From JBOGEB01 sp050743125 (GTDB lineage: Bacteria; Actinomycetota; Nitriliruptoria; Euzebyales; Egibacteraceae), in assembly GCA_050743125.1 (NCBI GenBank), contig JBOGEB010000001.1, forward strand, positions 1-64,000: a DNA stretch of 64,000 nt, read 5' to 3'. Shown here in pieces: positions 1 to 8,828 of this stretch; the stretch's first letter is position 1, and every line of letters starts with the position of its first letter. The translations under genes were made by a program, and so were the position numbers. The notes beneath the pieces were generated by a model. It ran no database searches and was not told where the DNA came from. It was given only the letters and a program-made list of their open reading frames with translations.

Positions 1-233
1 TTTGAAAATTGTTGTGGGGCAGCGTCGCGTCGGGTTCCGCTCGCGAAGAGCCGTTTAGGTCGCTCCACCCGACGCGACGCTGCCGTCTTGTGAGGCCATC
101 ATCGTATGATTTCATTATATCTGAGGCGGTTTCGGCGGCCAGGGGCTGGGGGAGTCCCCCATAGACGGCCGCCGAAACCGCGCTCCGCTTCGCTTCGCCC
201 ACGGGACAAGGCCGCGGTTCTCAAACACATCCT
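1..233 (+). repeat. TIR-bearing dispersed repeat (MITE-like), copy 1
   Basis: This copy shares a start-to-end layout with a second copy at 31372-31593. Its right end (218-228) matches the terminal inverted repeat of copy 2; its left end is cut by the window edge. Inside are two perfect hairpins: an 18-bp stem at 18-35/67-84 and a 15-bp stem at 126-140/167-181. The loop of the first hairpin is well conserved between copies. No transposase is encoded, so it looks like a non-autonomous element. It overlaps the 3' end of mceF and supplies that gene's stop codon. Confidence 0.7.
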
Positions 234-1436
234 CAGCCTATGCCCCGTCAATGCGAGCACTCCTATGCCGAGCAGGGACGGCAGGCCGCGGCCCGTCCCG
301 CGCGCGGGGGCCGCCGCCGGGGGCGGCGGCACCAGGCGGGCCTCGGTGATCGTCTTCCGCCAGCCTGGCTGCGCCGCTGCGGGCGCGCCCTCACCGAACA
401 CCGACGTGCAGGCACCGCCCGGCCGGATGCCCGGGATCGGCCGTTTGGACGGCAGGTAGCTCTGGGCCGCGGGCTGCGGGTGGAGCACGGGCTGCACCCG
501 CAGCCACGTGCGCCCGTCGAGATCCTCTGGGGCGACGATCGAGAACCCGACGAAGAAACGCTGGTTCGCCCGCAGCGCGCCGGCCGCGCTGTCGAGCTGC
601 TCGGGCCGCGCGAGGAACGTCATGGTCGCCCCGAGACGCCCGAGCGTGCACGAGAGGTTCGCCTGGCTGCGCCCGACGACGCGGTCGACCGTGGACAGGA
701 CGGGCGGGGCTTGATCGAGGAGGCCCTCGAAGTCCTGGCGTATCCGCCGGAGCGTGTCGGCCGTGTCGGCGGTCTGGGTGACGAGCCGCGCGAGCGTCTC
801 GCGGTGCTCGGCGAGCTCGGCGTTTACGACCCGGCTCGCGCGGAACAGCCGGTCGTAGTCAGTGCCGTGGTCGGCCACTTGCTCTGAGAGGTCCGCCGCG
901 TCCACGAGGATCGAGCGGAGCTCGTCCCGCCGCCCGCGGACTGCCTCGGCCAGCTCGTGGACGGTCGTCGCGGCGCTGTCGGGCTTGACCGGTCCGAGCA
1001 CGTCGTTCGCGCGCTGGACCAGCTGCTGAATGTCGACCGGTAGCTGCACGTGGTCCGCCCGTAGCGTTTCGCCCGGCTGGTAGAAGCGCTGCGTCGTGCC
1101 CTTCGCGCGGAGGTCGACGCCCTGCTCTCCCACCAGCGTGCGGCGCAGGATCGCCACGCTCGAGTCCGTGGGCACCTTGGCGCTGCGCTGGATCGCGAGC
1201 GTCGCGACGACGTGGTCGCCGAAGAGCGCGACCCGGTCGACCTTCCCGATCGTGACGCCGTTGTGGGTCACCTGCTGGCCCGCGATCAGCCCACCCGACT
1301 GCGGCAGCTCCAAGGCCAGCCGGTAGGTCGGGTTGAACAGCGCGCCAGCGAGCAGCTGCGCGAACGCGTAGACGAGCAGCGCGGCGCTCGCCACGGCGAC
1401 CGCGGCGAGGTTGACCAGCGTCCGGCGGGTCGTCAT
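99..1436 (-). CDS. MceF-like MCE family protein
   Basis: Last of six consecutive MCE proteins; such proteins form a periplasm-spanning lipid-binding assembly that feeds YrbE permeases. An N-terminal membrane segment (about residues 10-30) is followed by the MCE domain (about 35-120, with the conserved GxxVxxxGVxIGKV pattern) and a helical region rich in Asp/Leu. The ATG at 1436 overlaps the stop of the preceding mce gene (ATGA), fixing the start. A Pro/Ala-rich tail and a short hydrophobic stretch precede the last roughly 45 codons, which lie inside the dispersed repeat at 1-233. The native C-terminus has therefore been replaced or extended by insertion. Substrate unknown. Confidence 0.85.
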   Translation of the reverse strand: MTTRRTLVNLAAVAVASAALLVYAFAQLLAGALFNPTYRLALELPQSGGLIAGQQVTHNGVTIGKVDRVALFGDHVVATLAIQRSAKVPTDSSVAILRRTLVGEQGVDLRAKGTTQRFYQPGETLRADHVQLPVDIQQLVQRANDVLGPVKPDSAATTVHELAEAVRGRRDELRSILVDAADLSEQVADHGTDYDRLFRASRVVNAELAEHRETLARLVTQTADTADTLRRIRQDFEGLLDQAPPVLSTVDRVVGRSQANLSCTLGRLGATMTFLARPEQLDSAAGALRANQRFFVGFSIVAPEDLDGRTWLRVQPVLHPQPAAQSYLPSKRPIPGIRPGGACTSVFGEGAPAAAQPGWRKTITEARLVPPPPAAAPARGTGRGLPSLLGIGVLALTGHRLRMCLRTAALSRGRSEAERGFGGRLWGTPPAPGRRNRLRYNEIIR

Positions 1437-2425
1437 CGGGGACGCTCCAGTGAGGGGCGCGGTCGCCCCTGTGGCGGGTCGGCGCAGGCCCGGACCGGGT
1501 CGCCAGGCGTGTCGTTGATCCCGCAGAAGATGACGTCGAGCAGGATCTGGGCCTGCTCGCTGTTCACGCCCCGGATCACGTTGACGTTGTGCTTCGACAG
1601 CTCGAACGGCAGCCGCGCCAGGTCCGCGTCGCGCGCGGCGAGTTCCCGGCTGATCGCGTCCAACCGCATGATCTCGGCGTCGATACGCCGGCGGTGCTCG
1701 TCGATCAGGTCCGTGCCCGTCCGCGACAGCGCCCGGATGTCGGCGAGCGTGTCGAGCAGGCGGGTGTCCTCGTCGTCGAGCACCGCCGAGACGCGCGCCA
1801 GCTCGCCGAGCGCCTGGCCACCGAGTTCGGCCTGCGGCCCGACTTGGGACAATAGCTGCGCCAACCCGTCGATCAGCCGGACGAGGTCGGCGGAGTTCGC
1901 GTCGTAGCGGTCGACGACCCTCCCGAGATCGTCGAGCAGGGAGTCGAGTGGCCGGCCACGGCCCCCGAGCCCCGTCCCGCCGGCCTTGATCGCGCCCGCC
2001 ACCTTGTCGATGGCGACGGCGGCGAGCAGCTCGCTGCCGCTGCGCACGAGATTCTCGACGCCCGAGGTGACCTTCGTGTCGGTGACCAGCCCGCCGGACA
2101 CGAAGCGCCCGCCGCGGGAGCGGTCCGGCACGAGCCGCACGTAGCGCTCGCCGAGCACGCCGGTCTGCCGCAGCTCGGCGGACAACCGCGCCGGCAGCTC
2201 GAGGCCGGGGGCGACCACCATCGTCACGAGCGCCCGGTTGTCGGGGTTCACCTCGATCTTCGCCACTCGCCCCACGGGGACGTCGGCGAGCCGCACCCCG
2301 TTGCCCGCCACCAGGTCGGAGACGTCGTCGAACACCGCCCTCACCACGAGCGAGCGGTCGCCGACGCACGAGACGAGGAGCACCGAGAGGGCGAGCAGCA
2401 CGAGGGCGCGGCGCATCTCAACCAC
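1433..2425 (-). CDS. MceE-like MCE family lipoprotein
   Basis: 330-residue MCE protein. It begins with a short basic segment and a hydrophobic stretch ending in a lipobox (LLVSC, Cys near residue 20), so it is predicted to be lipidated and anchored in the membrane, as MceE/LprK proteins are. The MCE domain follows at about residues 28-105. The remainder is helical, as expected of the channel-forming part. It overlaps both neighbours by a few bases and is translationally coupled within the mce operon. Two successive lipoproteins (this and the preceding gene) are unusual, because typically only one of the six carries a lipobox. Confidence 0.85.
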   Translation of the reverse strand: MVEMRRALVLLALSVLLVSCVGDRSLVVRAVFDDVSDLVAGNGVRLADVPVGRVAKIEVNPDNRALVTMVVAPGLELPARLSAELRQTGVLGERYVRLVPDRSRGGRFVSGGLVTDTKVTSGVENLVRSGSELLAAVAIDKVAGAIKAGGTGLGGRGRPLDSLLDDLGRVVDRYDANSADLVRLIDGLAQLLSQVGPQAELGGQALGELARVSAVLDDEDTRLLDTLADIRALSRTGTDLIDEHRRRIDAEIMRLDAISRELAARDADLARLPFELSKHNVNVIRGVNSEQAQILLDVIFCGINDTPGDPVRACADPPQGRPRPSLERPR

Positions 2426-3743
2426 CGCCCAGCAGCCGGGCGAGCCGGTCGCGCACGCGCTCCGGCAGGGGTCGCTCGTGCAGGCGCCGGTCGGGTACGG
2501 GCAGGAGGTCGGACGCGCCCTGGAGGACCTGCGGCGTCTGGCCAGTGGCCGGCGTGGGGGGCGGCTGCGGAGCCTGCGCGCGCTGCCTGGCCTCGCGCGC
2601 GAGCTGGCCGAGCGCGTCGGGCGGCAGATGCCCCAGCGCCGCGCGGATCGCGCGGGCGAGCGTGGGCTTGTCCGTGCACCGCGCTACGGCGGGCTGGCAC
2701 AGCAGCTGAGGCAGCAGCGGGTCCCAGAACGCGGACGTCGCGCACTCGGCCCGTCCGAGCCGCACGCACACGCCGACGAGCCGCTCGCGCAGCCGCAGCA
2801 TGATCGCCTCTGGCGCAGCCTGCAGCTCGTCGTCGAGCCGGATCCGCGCGGTCTCGTAGTCGAACGCCCGCCCTACGCCCTCGAACAACCGGCGAGCGCC
2901 AAGGAGGAGGTCACCGACCCGGTCGAGGTTGCGCTCGACGGTCGACAGCGTCGTGGTGAGCGTCTCGATGTCGGTGACGAGCGGGTCGCCGTGCTCGTCG
3001 GTGAGCGGCCGGAGGTTGTCCACCAGGCGCCGGAGGTTGCCGACGCCCGACACGATCGTGTCGCCCTCCTCCCCGAGCGTGCGGACGACGGTCGAGAAGT
3101 CCTCCAGCGTCTGGCCGAGCTGCTCGTCGCGAGTGGCGACGGCCGCGTTCACGTCGGCGAGCTGCCGCACCACCGCGTTGAGGTCGTCGCTGGAGTCCGC
3201 CAGCACACGGACGGTCGTCGCGCCGTTGTCGAGCAGCTTGTTGAGGTTACGGCCCTGGCCGGCCAGCGTGGCGGCGAGCACGTCGACGAGGTCGGCGAGC
3301 CCCTTCGGGTCCAGCTGAGCGAGGAAACGGTCGAACGACGACAGCACGTCGTCCAGCTCAGCGGGCGCGGCGGTCCGCTCACGTGGGATCGTCCCGCCGG
3401 CTGGCAGCCGTGGGCCGCCCTGATACGGGGGGTCGAGCTGGATGTACCGCTGCCCGAGCAGGGACTCAGGGGTGATGATCGCCCTCACGTCGGCCGGCAG
3501 CGTGATCTCCGGGTCCAGCCGCATCGTCGCGAGGACGCTCGGGCCCACAGGCTCCAGCTTCGTGACGTCCCCGACCCGCAACCCGAGGACGCGCACCTCG
3601 GAGCCGACGTAGAGGTTGTTCCCGTTCGGCAGGACCGCCGAGACCGTCGTCCGGCCACCGGCGGCCGAGCACGCGGTCAAAGCGAGAAGCGCGGCGATGA
3701 GTCGTGCGGAGCGCGGTTTCGGGTGGCCCCTACAAAGCCTCAC
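2418..3743 (-). CDS. MceD-position MCE family lipoprotein
   Basis: MCE family protein of 441 residues from the GTG at 3743, which overlaps the upstream stop codon (GTGA). This start places a basic segment and a hydrophobic run before a lipobox (LLALTAC), giving a predicted lipoprotein. The reading frame stays open upstream but has no better start. The MCE domain occupies about residues 35-110, followed by long helical segments and a Pro/Gln-rich tail. It is the fourth mce gene of the operon and should be part of the same envelope lipid-transfer complex. Confidence 0.82.
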   Translation of the reverse strand: MRLCRGHPKPRSARLIAALLALTACSAAGGRTTVSAVLPNGNNLYVGSEVRVLGLRVGDVTKLEPVGPSVLATMRLDPEITLPADVRAIITPESLLGQRYIQLDPPYQGGPRLPAGGTIPRERTAAPAELDDVLSSFDRFLAQLDPKGLADLVDVLAATLAGQGRNLNKLLDNGATTVRVLADSSDDLNAVVRQLADVNAAVATRDEQLGQTLEDFSTVVRTLGEEGDTIVSGVGNLRRLVDNLRPLTDEHGDPLVTDIETLTTTLSTVERNLDRVGDLLLGARRLFEGVGRAFDYETARIRLDDELQAAPEAIMLRLRERLVGVCVRLGRAECATSAFWDPLLPQLLCQPAVARCTDKPTLARAIRAALGHLPPDALGQLAREARQRAQAPQPPPTPATGQTPQVLQGASDLLPVPDRRLHERPLPERVRDRLARLLGGG

Positions 3744-4885
3744 CGGCCTACCCCCTGCCGAGCGACGGCGTCGAGGCCCAGCCGTGACGGCCCCAACCCC
3801 TCGGGGCCCTCGGGCTCGAACGGGGTCGTGTTCTCCTGCTGTCGGCACGTCCGCGGGTCAGGGCCGAGCACGAGGTCGAGCTGCCGGTCGAGCAGGCCGG
3901 CGCAGCCGAACAGCACGTCGTTGCCGGCCGGGCCCAGCGAGGTGAGCAGCACCTGGCCCCATGACACCGGCTCCTCACCCGCGTAGGTGATCGACGAGAA
4001 CCCGAGGATCGAGTCGCCCGCGTAGGCGAGGGCCTCGGCGAGGTCGAGCTGGTGGCGATTGACGATCGCGGCATCCGTGTGGACCTCGTCCAGGATTGTG
4101 TCGAGCTGGGCGCGCTTGTCCCCGACGAGGTCGGCGGCGGTCTTCGAGGTCTGGTTCGTCTCCTCGAGCAGCCGGCGGAGCGCGGCTCGGCGCTCGGCGA
4201 GCCGGTGCACGACCAGCCCGAAGTCGTCGATGATCCGCACGATCTCGGCGTCGCGGTCCGCCAGCGCCGCGGAGACGACCCGCAGCCGGTCGAGCAGCTG
4301 GGTGATCTGTCGCTCCTGGCTGTTCACGATCGCGGTGAGCTTGGTGCCGTTCGTGATGAGCGTGGAGAGCTCCTCCCGCTGGTCGCGGGCCACGTCGGCC
4401 ACCGAGCCGACGAACGTGTTCAGCGCCTTCGCGTCGAGCTTGCCCAGCAGGTCCTTCGCCACGTTCCCGAACTCGGGCACGTCGGTCGGCAGGCTGGTCT
4501 TGGCGAGCGGGATCACGTCGCCCTGTCGAAGCAGGCGCGACCAATCACCCTCGGCGACGAGCTCCACGGACCGACGGCCGACCAGCGTCCGCAGCACGAT
4601 CTGGGCACGGGTGCCCCACGGCAGCTCGTGGTTGTTGACCTGGAGCCTCGCATCGACATGGTTGCCGTCGAGCTTGAGGTCCACGACCTTGCCGGCCGCG
4701 ATCCCGGCGATGAGCACCTGGTCTCCGACCCGCAGGCCGGACGCGTCGGCGAACTCCGCCGTGACGGTGTACCCGCGGCGGAGCAGGCCCTTCTGCGTCG
4801 CGAGCACCCCGAGCGTCCCCGCCACGATCAGCACCACGGCGGCTACGCCGACGGCGACCGGGTTGCGGTCGGACAGGGAGATCAT
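3740..4885 (-). CDS. MceC-like MCE family protein
   Basis: 381-residue protein with one N-terminal membrane anchor (about residues 10-30) and an MCE domain (about 35-115; ASGLRVGDQVLIAGIAAGKV segment), then a long helical part and a short variable tail. The ATG overlaps the end of the preceding mce gene by four bases, and its own stop overlaps the GTG of the next, typical of tight translational coupling. It is the third of six MCE subunits; no catalytic function is expected. Confidence 0.87.
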   Translation of the reverse strand: MISLSDRNPVAVGVAAVVLIVAGTLGVLATQKGLLRRGYTVTAEFADASGLRVGDQVLIAGIAAGKVVDLKLDGNHVDARLQVNNHELPWGTRAQIVLRTLVGRRSVELVAEGDWSRLLRQGDVIPLAKTSLPTDVPEFGNVAKDLLGKLDAKALNTFVGSVADVARDQREELSTLITNGTKLTAIVNSQERQITQLLDRLRVVSAALADRDAEIVRIIDDFGLVVHRLAERRAALRRLLEETNQTSKTAADLVGDKRAQLDTILDEVHTDAAIVNRHQLDLAEALAYAGDSILGFSSITYAGEEPVSWGQVLLTSLGPAGNDVLFGCAGLLDRQLDLVLGPDPRTCRQQENTTPFEPEGPEGLGPSRLGLDAVARQGVGR

Positions 4886-5970
4886 CGTCCCGCCCCCAGC
4901 GCGCTCTGGACGACCGTCGTCACGCCGTCCAGGCGCGCGGACGCCCTCGACGACCGCACCCCGTTGTTCGGAGCTCGGCAGGCCTCAAGGGCCTCGGTCG
5001 TGCACAGAATCACCTTCCCGCCGAGCTGGGCCTGCGTCGCGACCGCGCGGATGTTGAACCACTGGCCCCACCGGCTGATGAGCAGGTAGGTCGCGAGGCC
5101 GTCCTTGGTGGTCGCGAGCGCCTGCTCGAGCCGGCCGTGGTCCTTGCCGATCGCGCTGGTGATGGTCGCCAGCTCGTCGAGCAGGCTCCGCAGCTCGGCG
5201 TCGTTCGCCTCGAGCAGATCGCCGAGGCGCTGCTGGGCCGTGCCGATGTCGGTGACCGCGCCGACCAGTTCGTCGTTGCGCTTCGCCAGCGTCGAGGAGA
5301 CGTCGGCGAACTCGCCGAGGAGCTGCCGGATCTGGCCGTCGCGGCGGGCGAACGCGCCGAGGAGCGCGTTGCCCTGGATGATCACCGACCGGATCTGGGC
5401 CTCGCGGCTGTCGAGCGTGCCCGCGAGTGAGCCGAGGTCACGGACCAGCTCCTGGGTCCGCGCCTGTTTGCCGTCGAGCGCCAGGTTGAGCGCGGTGAGC
5501 AGCTTGTTCTGCTGCTCCGGCTCGAGCGCGCGGAGCAGCGGGGTGATCCGCGCGAAGAACACGCCGACGTCCGCGTCCGGCCGTGAGCGCTCAACCGGGA
5601 TGCGGGCGCCGGGCTCCAGCGGCCTGCCCTCGCCGACCGGGTACAGGTAGAGATAACGGTTGCCGATCACGTCCCGCCAGCGGGTCCCCACCTCCCAGGC
5701 GTCGGTCGGGGTGACCCCCTTCTCGAGCGCGAAGTGGACGACCGCTTTGCTCCTGGCGATCTCGATGCCCTCGACCCGTCCGACCCGGACGCCCGCGAGC
5801 AGCACGCTGTTCGCGTTCGCCAGCCCGGTCGCGTCGTCAAGGACGGCCGAGTAGTGATTGACGGGGACGAAGAAGCGGAAGTTGCCGGTCGTGCGGACGA
5901 GGTAGCCGGCGCCGACCAAGCAGATCAGCGCGAAGACCGCGAACTTGGCGCCGGGGAAGCGGTCCCTCAT
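4882..5970 (-). CDS. MceB-like MCE family protein
   Basis: 362-residue MCE protein with a single N-terminal transmembrane anchor and an MCE domain containing the LANANSVLLAGVRVGRVEGI segment (about residues 48-70). The C-terminal half is predicted helical with many Leu/Arg/Asp residues, as in the proteins that build the hydrophobic conduit. Start and stop overlap both neighbours by four bases. It is the second mce gene after the two yrbE genes. Confidence 0.87.
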   Translation of the reverse strand: MRDRFPGAKFAVFALICLVGAGYLVRTTGNFRFFVPVNHYSAVLDDATGLANANSVLLAGVRVGRVEGIEIARSKAVVHFALEKGVTPTDAWEVGTRWRDVIGNRYLYLYPVGEGRPLEPGARIPVERSRPDADVGVFFARITPLLRALEPEQQNKLLTALNLALDGKQARTQELVRDLGSLAGTLDSREAQIRSVIIQGNALLGAFARRDGQIRQLLGEFADVSSTLAKRNDELVGAVTDIGTAQQRLGDLLEANDAELRSLLDELATITSAIGKDHGRLEQALATTKDGLATYLLISRWGQWFNIRAVATQAQLGGKVILCTTEALEACRAPNNGVRSSRASARLDGVTTVVQSALGAGR

Positions 5971-7103
5971 CGGTGCATACCGTTGAGGCTTTGCCGAGCC
6001 ACCGCGCTCAGGCCGCCGCGGGTGGGCACCTCAGGCTTCACGAGGCTGGAGGGGAGCGCGACGTTGCCGGCGCACAACGGCAGGGTCGTCGACAGCTCGG
6101 GCGGCAGCCCGTCGCACAGACCCGCGAAGACGCCCTGGTCGATCGAGGCCACGAAGCGTCCGCCCTGGCCCTTCAAGCCCGGTGCCCGGAAACCCGGCCC
6201 GAAGTTCTCCGTGTACTGGACCAGGCCGCTGGCGACCTGCCCGACCTGCTTGGAGTAGTCGAACAGCAGCCGGGTCACGTTGTCGCCCTGGACGATGATC
6301 CGGTCGATGTCCGGCCGGTTCACGGTGAACGTGGCGTGCAGCGTTCGGGAGAGCGCGGACAGTTGGACGAGCAGCTTGTCGATCTTCGCCTGGTTGTCGG
6401 AGATCGTCGGCAGCCCGTCGACCAGCGACTGCGCGAGCCGGTTGAGCTGAGCGCCCTCCGGCCCCAGCCGCTCGGCGACGAGCGACAGGTCGTGGACCGA
6501 CGAGGTCTGGTCGTCGAGGCTGCGAGCGAGGACGTCCGTGGCGCGGGCGCCCTGATCGACCACGCGGGCGATCGCCCGACCCTGCCCGTCGAGTGCGCCG
6601 AGCCCGTCGTCGACGAGGGTGGCGAGGTCGTCCGGGTCGACCGCGCCGAGCAGGTCCGACAGCTCGGCGACCACGTCCGTGACCTCGACGACGACCTTCG
6701 GGTCGCTCGTCAGCGTGCCGTCGGCGAGGAACGGTCCTTGGTCGAACGGGCCGTCGAAGCGGACCTCGACCTGTTTCTCGCCGAGCAGCGTTTTGCTGGT
6801 GAGCGTGTACGTCGACCGGGTGGGCACGCGGTAGCTGTTGTTCAGTTTGAGGGTGGCGACCGCTTGCAGGTTTTTGTCGAGCGTGACGTCGCTGACCTGG
6901 CCGACGAGCACGCCTCGGATTTTCACGTCGCTGCCGGACGTGAGTCCCTGGGCGAGCTCGCCGAGGACGATCCGCACGTGGTAGGGGCTGGTGAACGAGC
7001 CGAGCGCCAGCGCTGTCGCGGCCCAGCCGACCGTCCCGAGCAGCGCGAGCGAGGCGAGGCCCGCGAGCCGACGTCCGAGTGGCGACAGGTCCGCGGCGCT
7101 CAT
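5967..7103 (-). CDS. MceA-like MCE family protein
   Basis: 378 residues: N-terminal anchor (about 12-34), MCE domain (about 40-115; GLTSGSDVKIRGVLVGQV) and a long helical domain, ending in a Pro-containing tail. It directly follows the second YrbE permease with a four-base overlap, the standard position of mceA. A diverged fragment homologous to about codons 65-130 is found at 19308-19500 beside a yrbE duplicate, so a second mce locus may once have existed here. Confidence 0.87.
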   Translation of the reverse strand: MSAADLSPLGRRLAGLASLALLGTVGWAATALALGSFTSPYHVRIVLGELAQGLTSGSDVKIRGVLVGQVSDVTLDKNLQAVATLKLNNSYRVPTRSTYTLTSKTLLGEKQVEVRFDGPFDQGPFLADGTLTSDPKVVVEVTDVVAELSDLLGAVDPDDLATLVDDGLGALDGQGRAIARVVDQGARATDVLARSLDDQTSSVHDLSLVAERLGPEGAQLNRLAQSLVDGLPTISDNQAKIDKLLVQLSALSRTLHATFTVNRPDIDRIIVQGDNVTRLLFDYSKQVGQVASGLVQYTENFGPGFRAPGLKGQGGRFVASIDQGVFAGLCDGLPPELSTTLPLCAGNVALPSSLVKPEVPTRGGLSAVARQSLNGMHR

Positions 7104-7924
7104 CCCGCGATGCGTACGGTCTGGTTGTTCAGCCAGAAGACGACCGAGAGGAGCAGGTTGGCCAGCACCACGACGACGAGCGAGAGGCGGATCGCGCGGC
7201 CTACCGCGACGCCCACGCCCGCGGGCCCGCCGCTGGCCGTGAACCCGTAGTAGCAGTGGACGAGGACCACCACGACCGTGAACACGACCGCTTTGGACAG
7301 CGAGTAGGCCACGTCGACCGGCGGGAGGAACAGCTGGAAGTACTGGCGGTAGACGCCCGGGGCGAGGCCGAGGTAGCGGGTGACGACGAGCTGGCTCGCC
7401 TGGTACGACGCGAGCAGCGCGAGCAGGTACAGCGGCACCACCGGGATCAGCGCCGCCCAGACGCGTGTGGCGACGAGGTAGGTGACGGACGGGACGCCCA
7501 TGGCCTCGAGCGCGTCGATCTCGTCGGCGATCCGCATCGCGCCGAGCTCGGCGGTGTAGCCGGCGCCGATCTGCGCGGCGAGCCCCACGCCGGCGATGAG
7601 CGGGGTGATCTCACGGGTGTTCGCGAACGACGACACGAGCCCGACGAACGACTGCGCGCCGATCTGCTCCAACGCGATGAACCCCTCCAACCCCACCACG
7701 GTCCCGGTGAAGAAGGCCAGCGAGCCGACCACCAGGAACGTGCCGCCGCCGAGCACCAGCGCGCCCGGGCCTACGCTGACGTCGGCGGCCAGGCGCATGA
7801 TCACGCCGCCGTAGCGGAACGCGGCGGGCAGCGCCCGCAGCGCGGCCCCGTAGAAGCGCAGCTGGTCCCACGCGGCCTCCAGCGGCGAGGCCGCCTTGTG
7901 GAGAACGCCGGACGGGGCGGCCAT
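7100..7924 (-). CDS. YrbE/MlaE-family ABC permease (second)
   Basis: 274-residue integral membrane protein of the MlaE/YrbE family, the permease of Mce-type lipid transporters. It has several hydrophobic segments and the family hallmark EIDALEAMGVPSVTYLVATR, the cytoplasmic coupling region contacting the ATPase. The ATG at 7924 lies two bases after the stop of the first YrbE. No mce ATPase (Mkl-like) gene is in this window; in actinobacteria it is usually encoded elsewhere. Confidence 0.9.
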   Translation of the reverse strand: MAAPSGVLHKAASPLEAAWDQLRFYGAALRALPAAFRYGGVIMRLAADVSVGPGALVLGGGTFLVVGSLAFFTGTVVGLEGFIALEQIGAQSFVGLVSSFANTREITPLIAGVGLAAQIGAGYTAELGAMRIADEIDALEAMGVPSVTYLVATRVWAALIPVVPLYLLALLASYQASQLVVTRYLGLAPGVYRQYFQLFLPPVDVAYSLSKAVVFTVVVVLVHCYYGFTASGGPAGVGVAVGRAIRLSLVVVVLANLLLSVVFWLNNQTVRIAG

Positions 7925-7926
7925 CG

Positions 7927-8694
7927 TCAGAGCTTCTGCGGGACGAGGTTGAAGTACAGCGTGGTGATCAGGAAGTTCTGGAGGAACAGCAGCAGGAAGC
8001 TGATCACGACGCTCGCCTGGACCGCGTCGCCGACGCCTTTGGGCCCGCCTTCGGCGGTGTAGCCCTTGTAGCAGGCGACGGCTGCGGCGGTGAACCCGAA
8101 CAGCGCCGCCTTCGCGAGCGACAGGCACAGGTCGGGCAGCTGCGCGAGCGCGTTGAGGCTGGAGAAGTACGCGCCCGACGTGCCGTTCTGCACCGGCACG
8201 GCGAACACCCAGCCGCCCATGATCCCGGCGACGCCGACGACCGAGACGGACAGGACCGCGACGACGCTCGCGGCGAGCAGCCGCGGGGCGATCAGCCGTT
8301 GGACCGGGTCGATGCCCATGACCTGCAGCGCGTCGATCTCCTCGCGGATTCTGCGGCTGCCGAGGTCCGCGCACATCGCGCTGCCGCCCGCGCCACAGAT
8401 GAGCAGCGCGGTCGCGATCGGCGCCTGCTCGCGGACCGTGGCGAGCAGCAGCGCGGAGCCGATCTGGGACTGCGCGCCGATCTGGCGGAAGAACGTGCCG
8501 ACGTGCAGCGCGATGATCATCCCGAACGGCGCCGAGATGAGGATCAGCGGGAGACAGGACACCTTCGCGATGAACCAGCACTGGCTGACGAGCTCCCGCC
8601 ACTGCAACGGCCTTCTGCCCAGCGCGAGCGTCCCGTCCACAGCCATCGCGGTGATCCCGCCCAGCTCGCGCAGCGCGCTCCGAACCATCCTCAT
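7927..8694 (-). CDS. YrbE/MlaE-family ABC permease (first)
   Basis: 255-residue MlaE-family permease opening the mce operon, with hydrophobic segments and the coupling motif EEIDALQVMGIDPVQRLIAP. The ATG at 8694 is preceded at about six bases by a GAGG ribosome-binding site; a second in-frame ATG lies two codons later. The first 517 bp of the gene and its immediate upstream are repeated at 19506-20022 with a single difference, which changes this ATG to GTG in the copy. Confidence 0.9.
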   Translation of the reverse strand: MRMVRSALRELGGITAMAVDGTLALGRRPLQWRELVSQCWFIAKVSCLPLILISAPFGMIIALHVGTFFRQIGAQSQIGSALLLATVREQAPIATALLICGAGGSAMCADLGSRRIREEIDALQVMGIDPVQRLIAPRLLAASVVAVLSVSVVGVAGIMGGWVFAVPVQNGTSGAYFSSLNALAQLPDLCLSLAKAALFGFTAAAVACYKGYTAEGGPKGVGDAVQASVVISFLLLFLQNFLITTLYFNLVPQKL

Positions 8695-8725
8695 CCGCGA
8701 CCTCGATCAGCCCCTCAACAGGTGC

Positions 8726-8735
8726 AGACTAGTCT
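8726..8735. promoter_or_regulatory. Perfect palindrome upstream of mce operon
   Basis: A 10-bp perfect palindrome (agactagtct) lies about 35 bp upstream of the first yrbE start, in the short gap between the mce operon and the GNAT gene. mce operons are commonly controlled by FadR- or TetR-type repressors that bind palindromes in this position. No regulator gene is adjacent, so an operator role is only inferred. Confidence 0.3.
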
Positions 8736-8828
8736 AGGAGGATGAGCACGAGCGCCTGGAAGACGGTCGGTCCGGCGAGGCGGCCGGTGAGCCGCTCAGC
8801 CATTCCGGCCTCGGCCGTCGGGCCGGTG

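Noticed and set aside
142..165. Stand-alone terminator (ggggga...tccccc) after mceF
   Set aside because: It is the loop part of the second hairpin of the dispersed repeat and lacks a T-run.
2238..3986. Long plus-strand open frame opposite the mce genes
   Set aside because: It is a GC-rich antisense shadow of two overlapping mce genes with Arg/Gly-rich composition and no domain; the minus-strand frames carry the MCE motifs.
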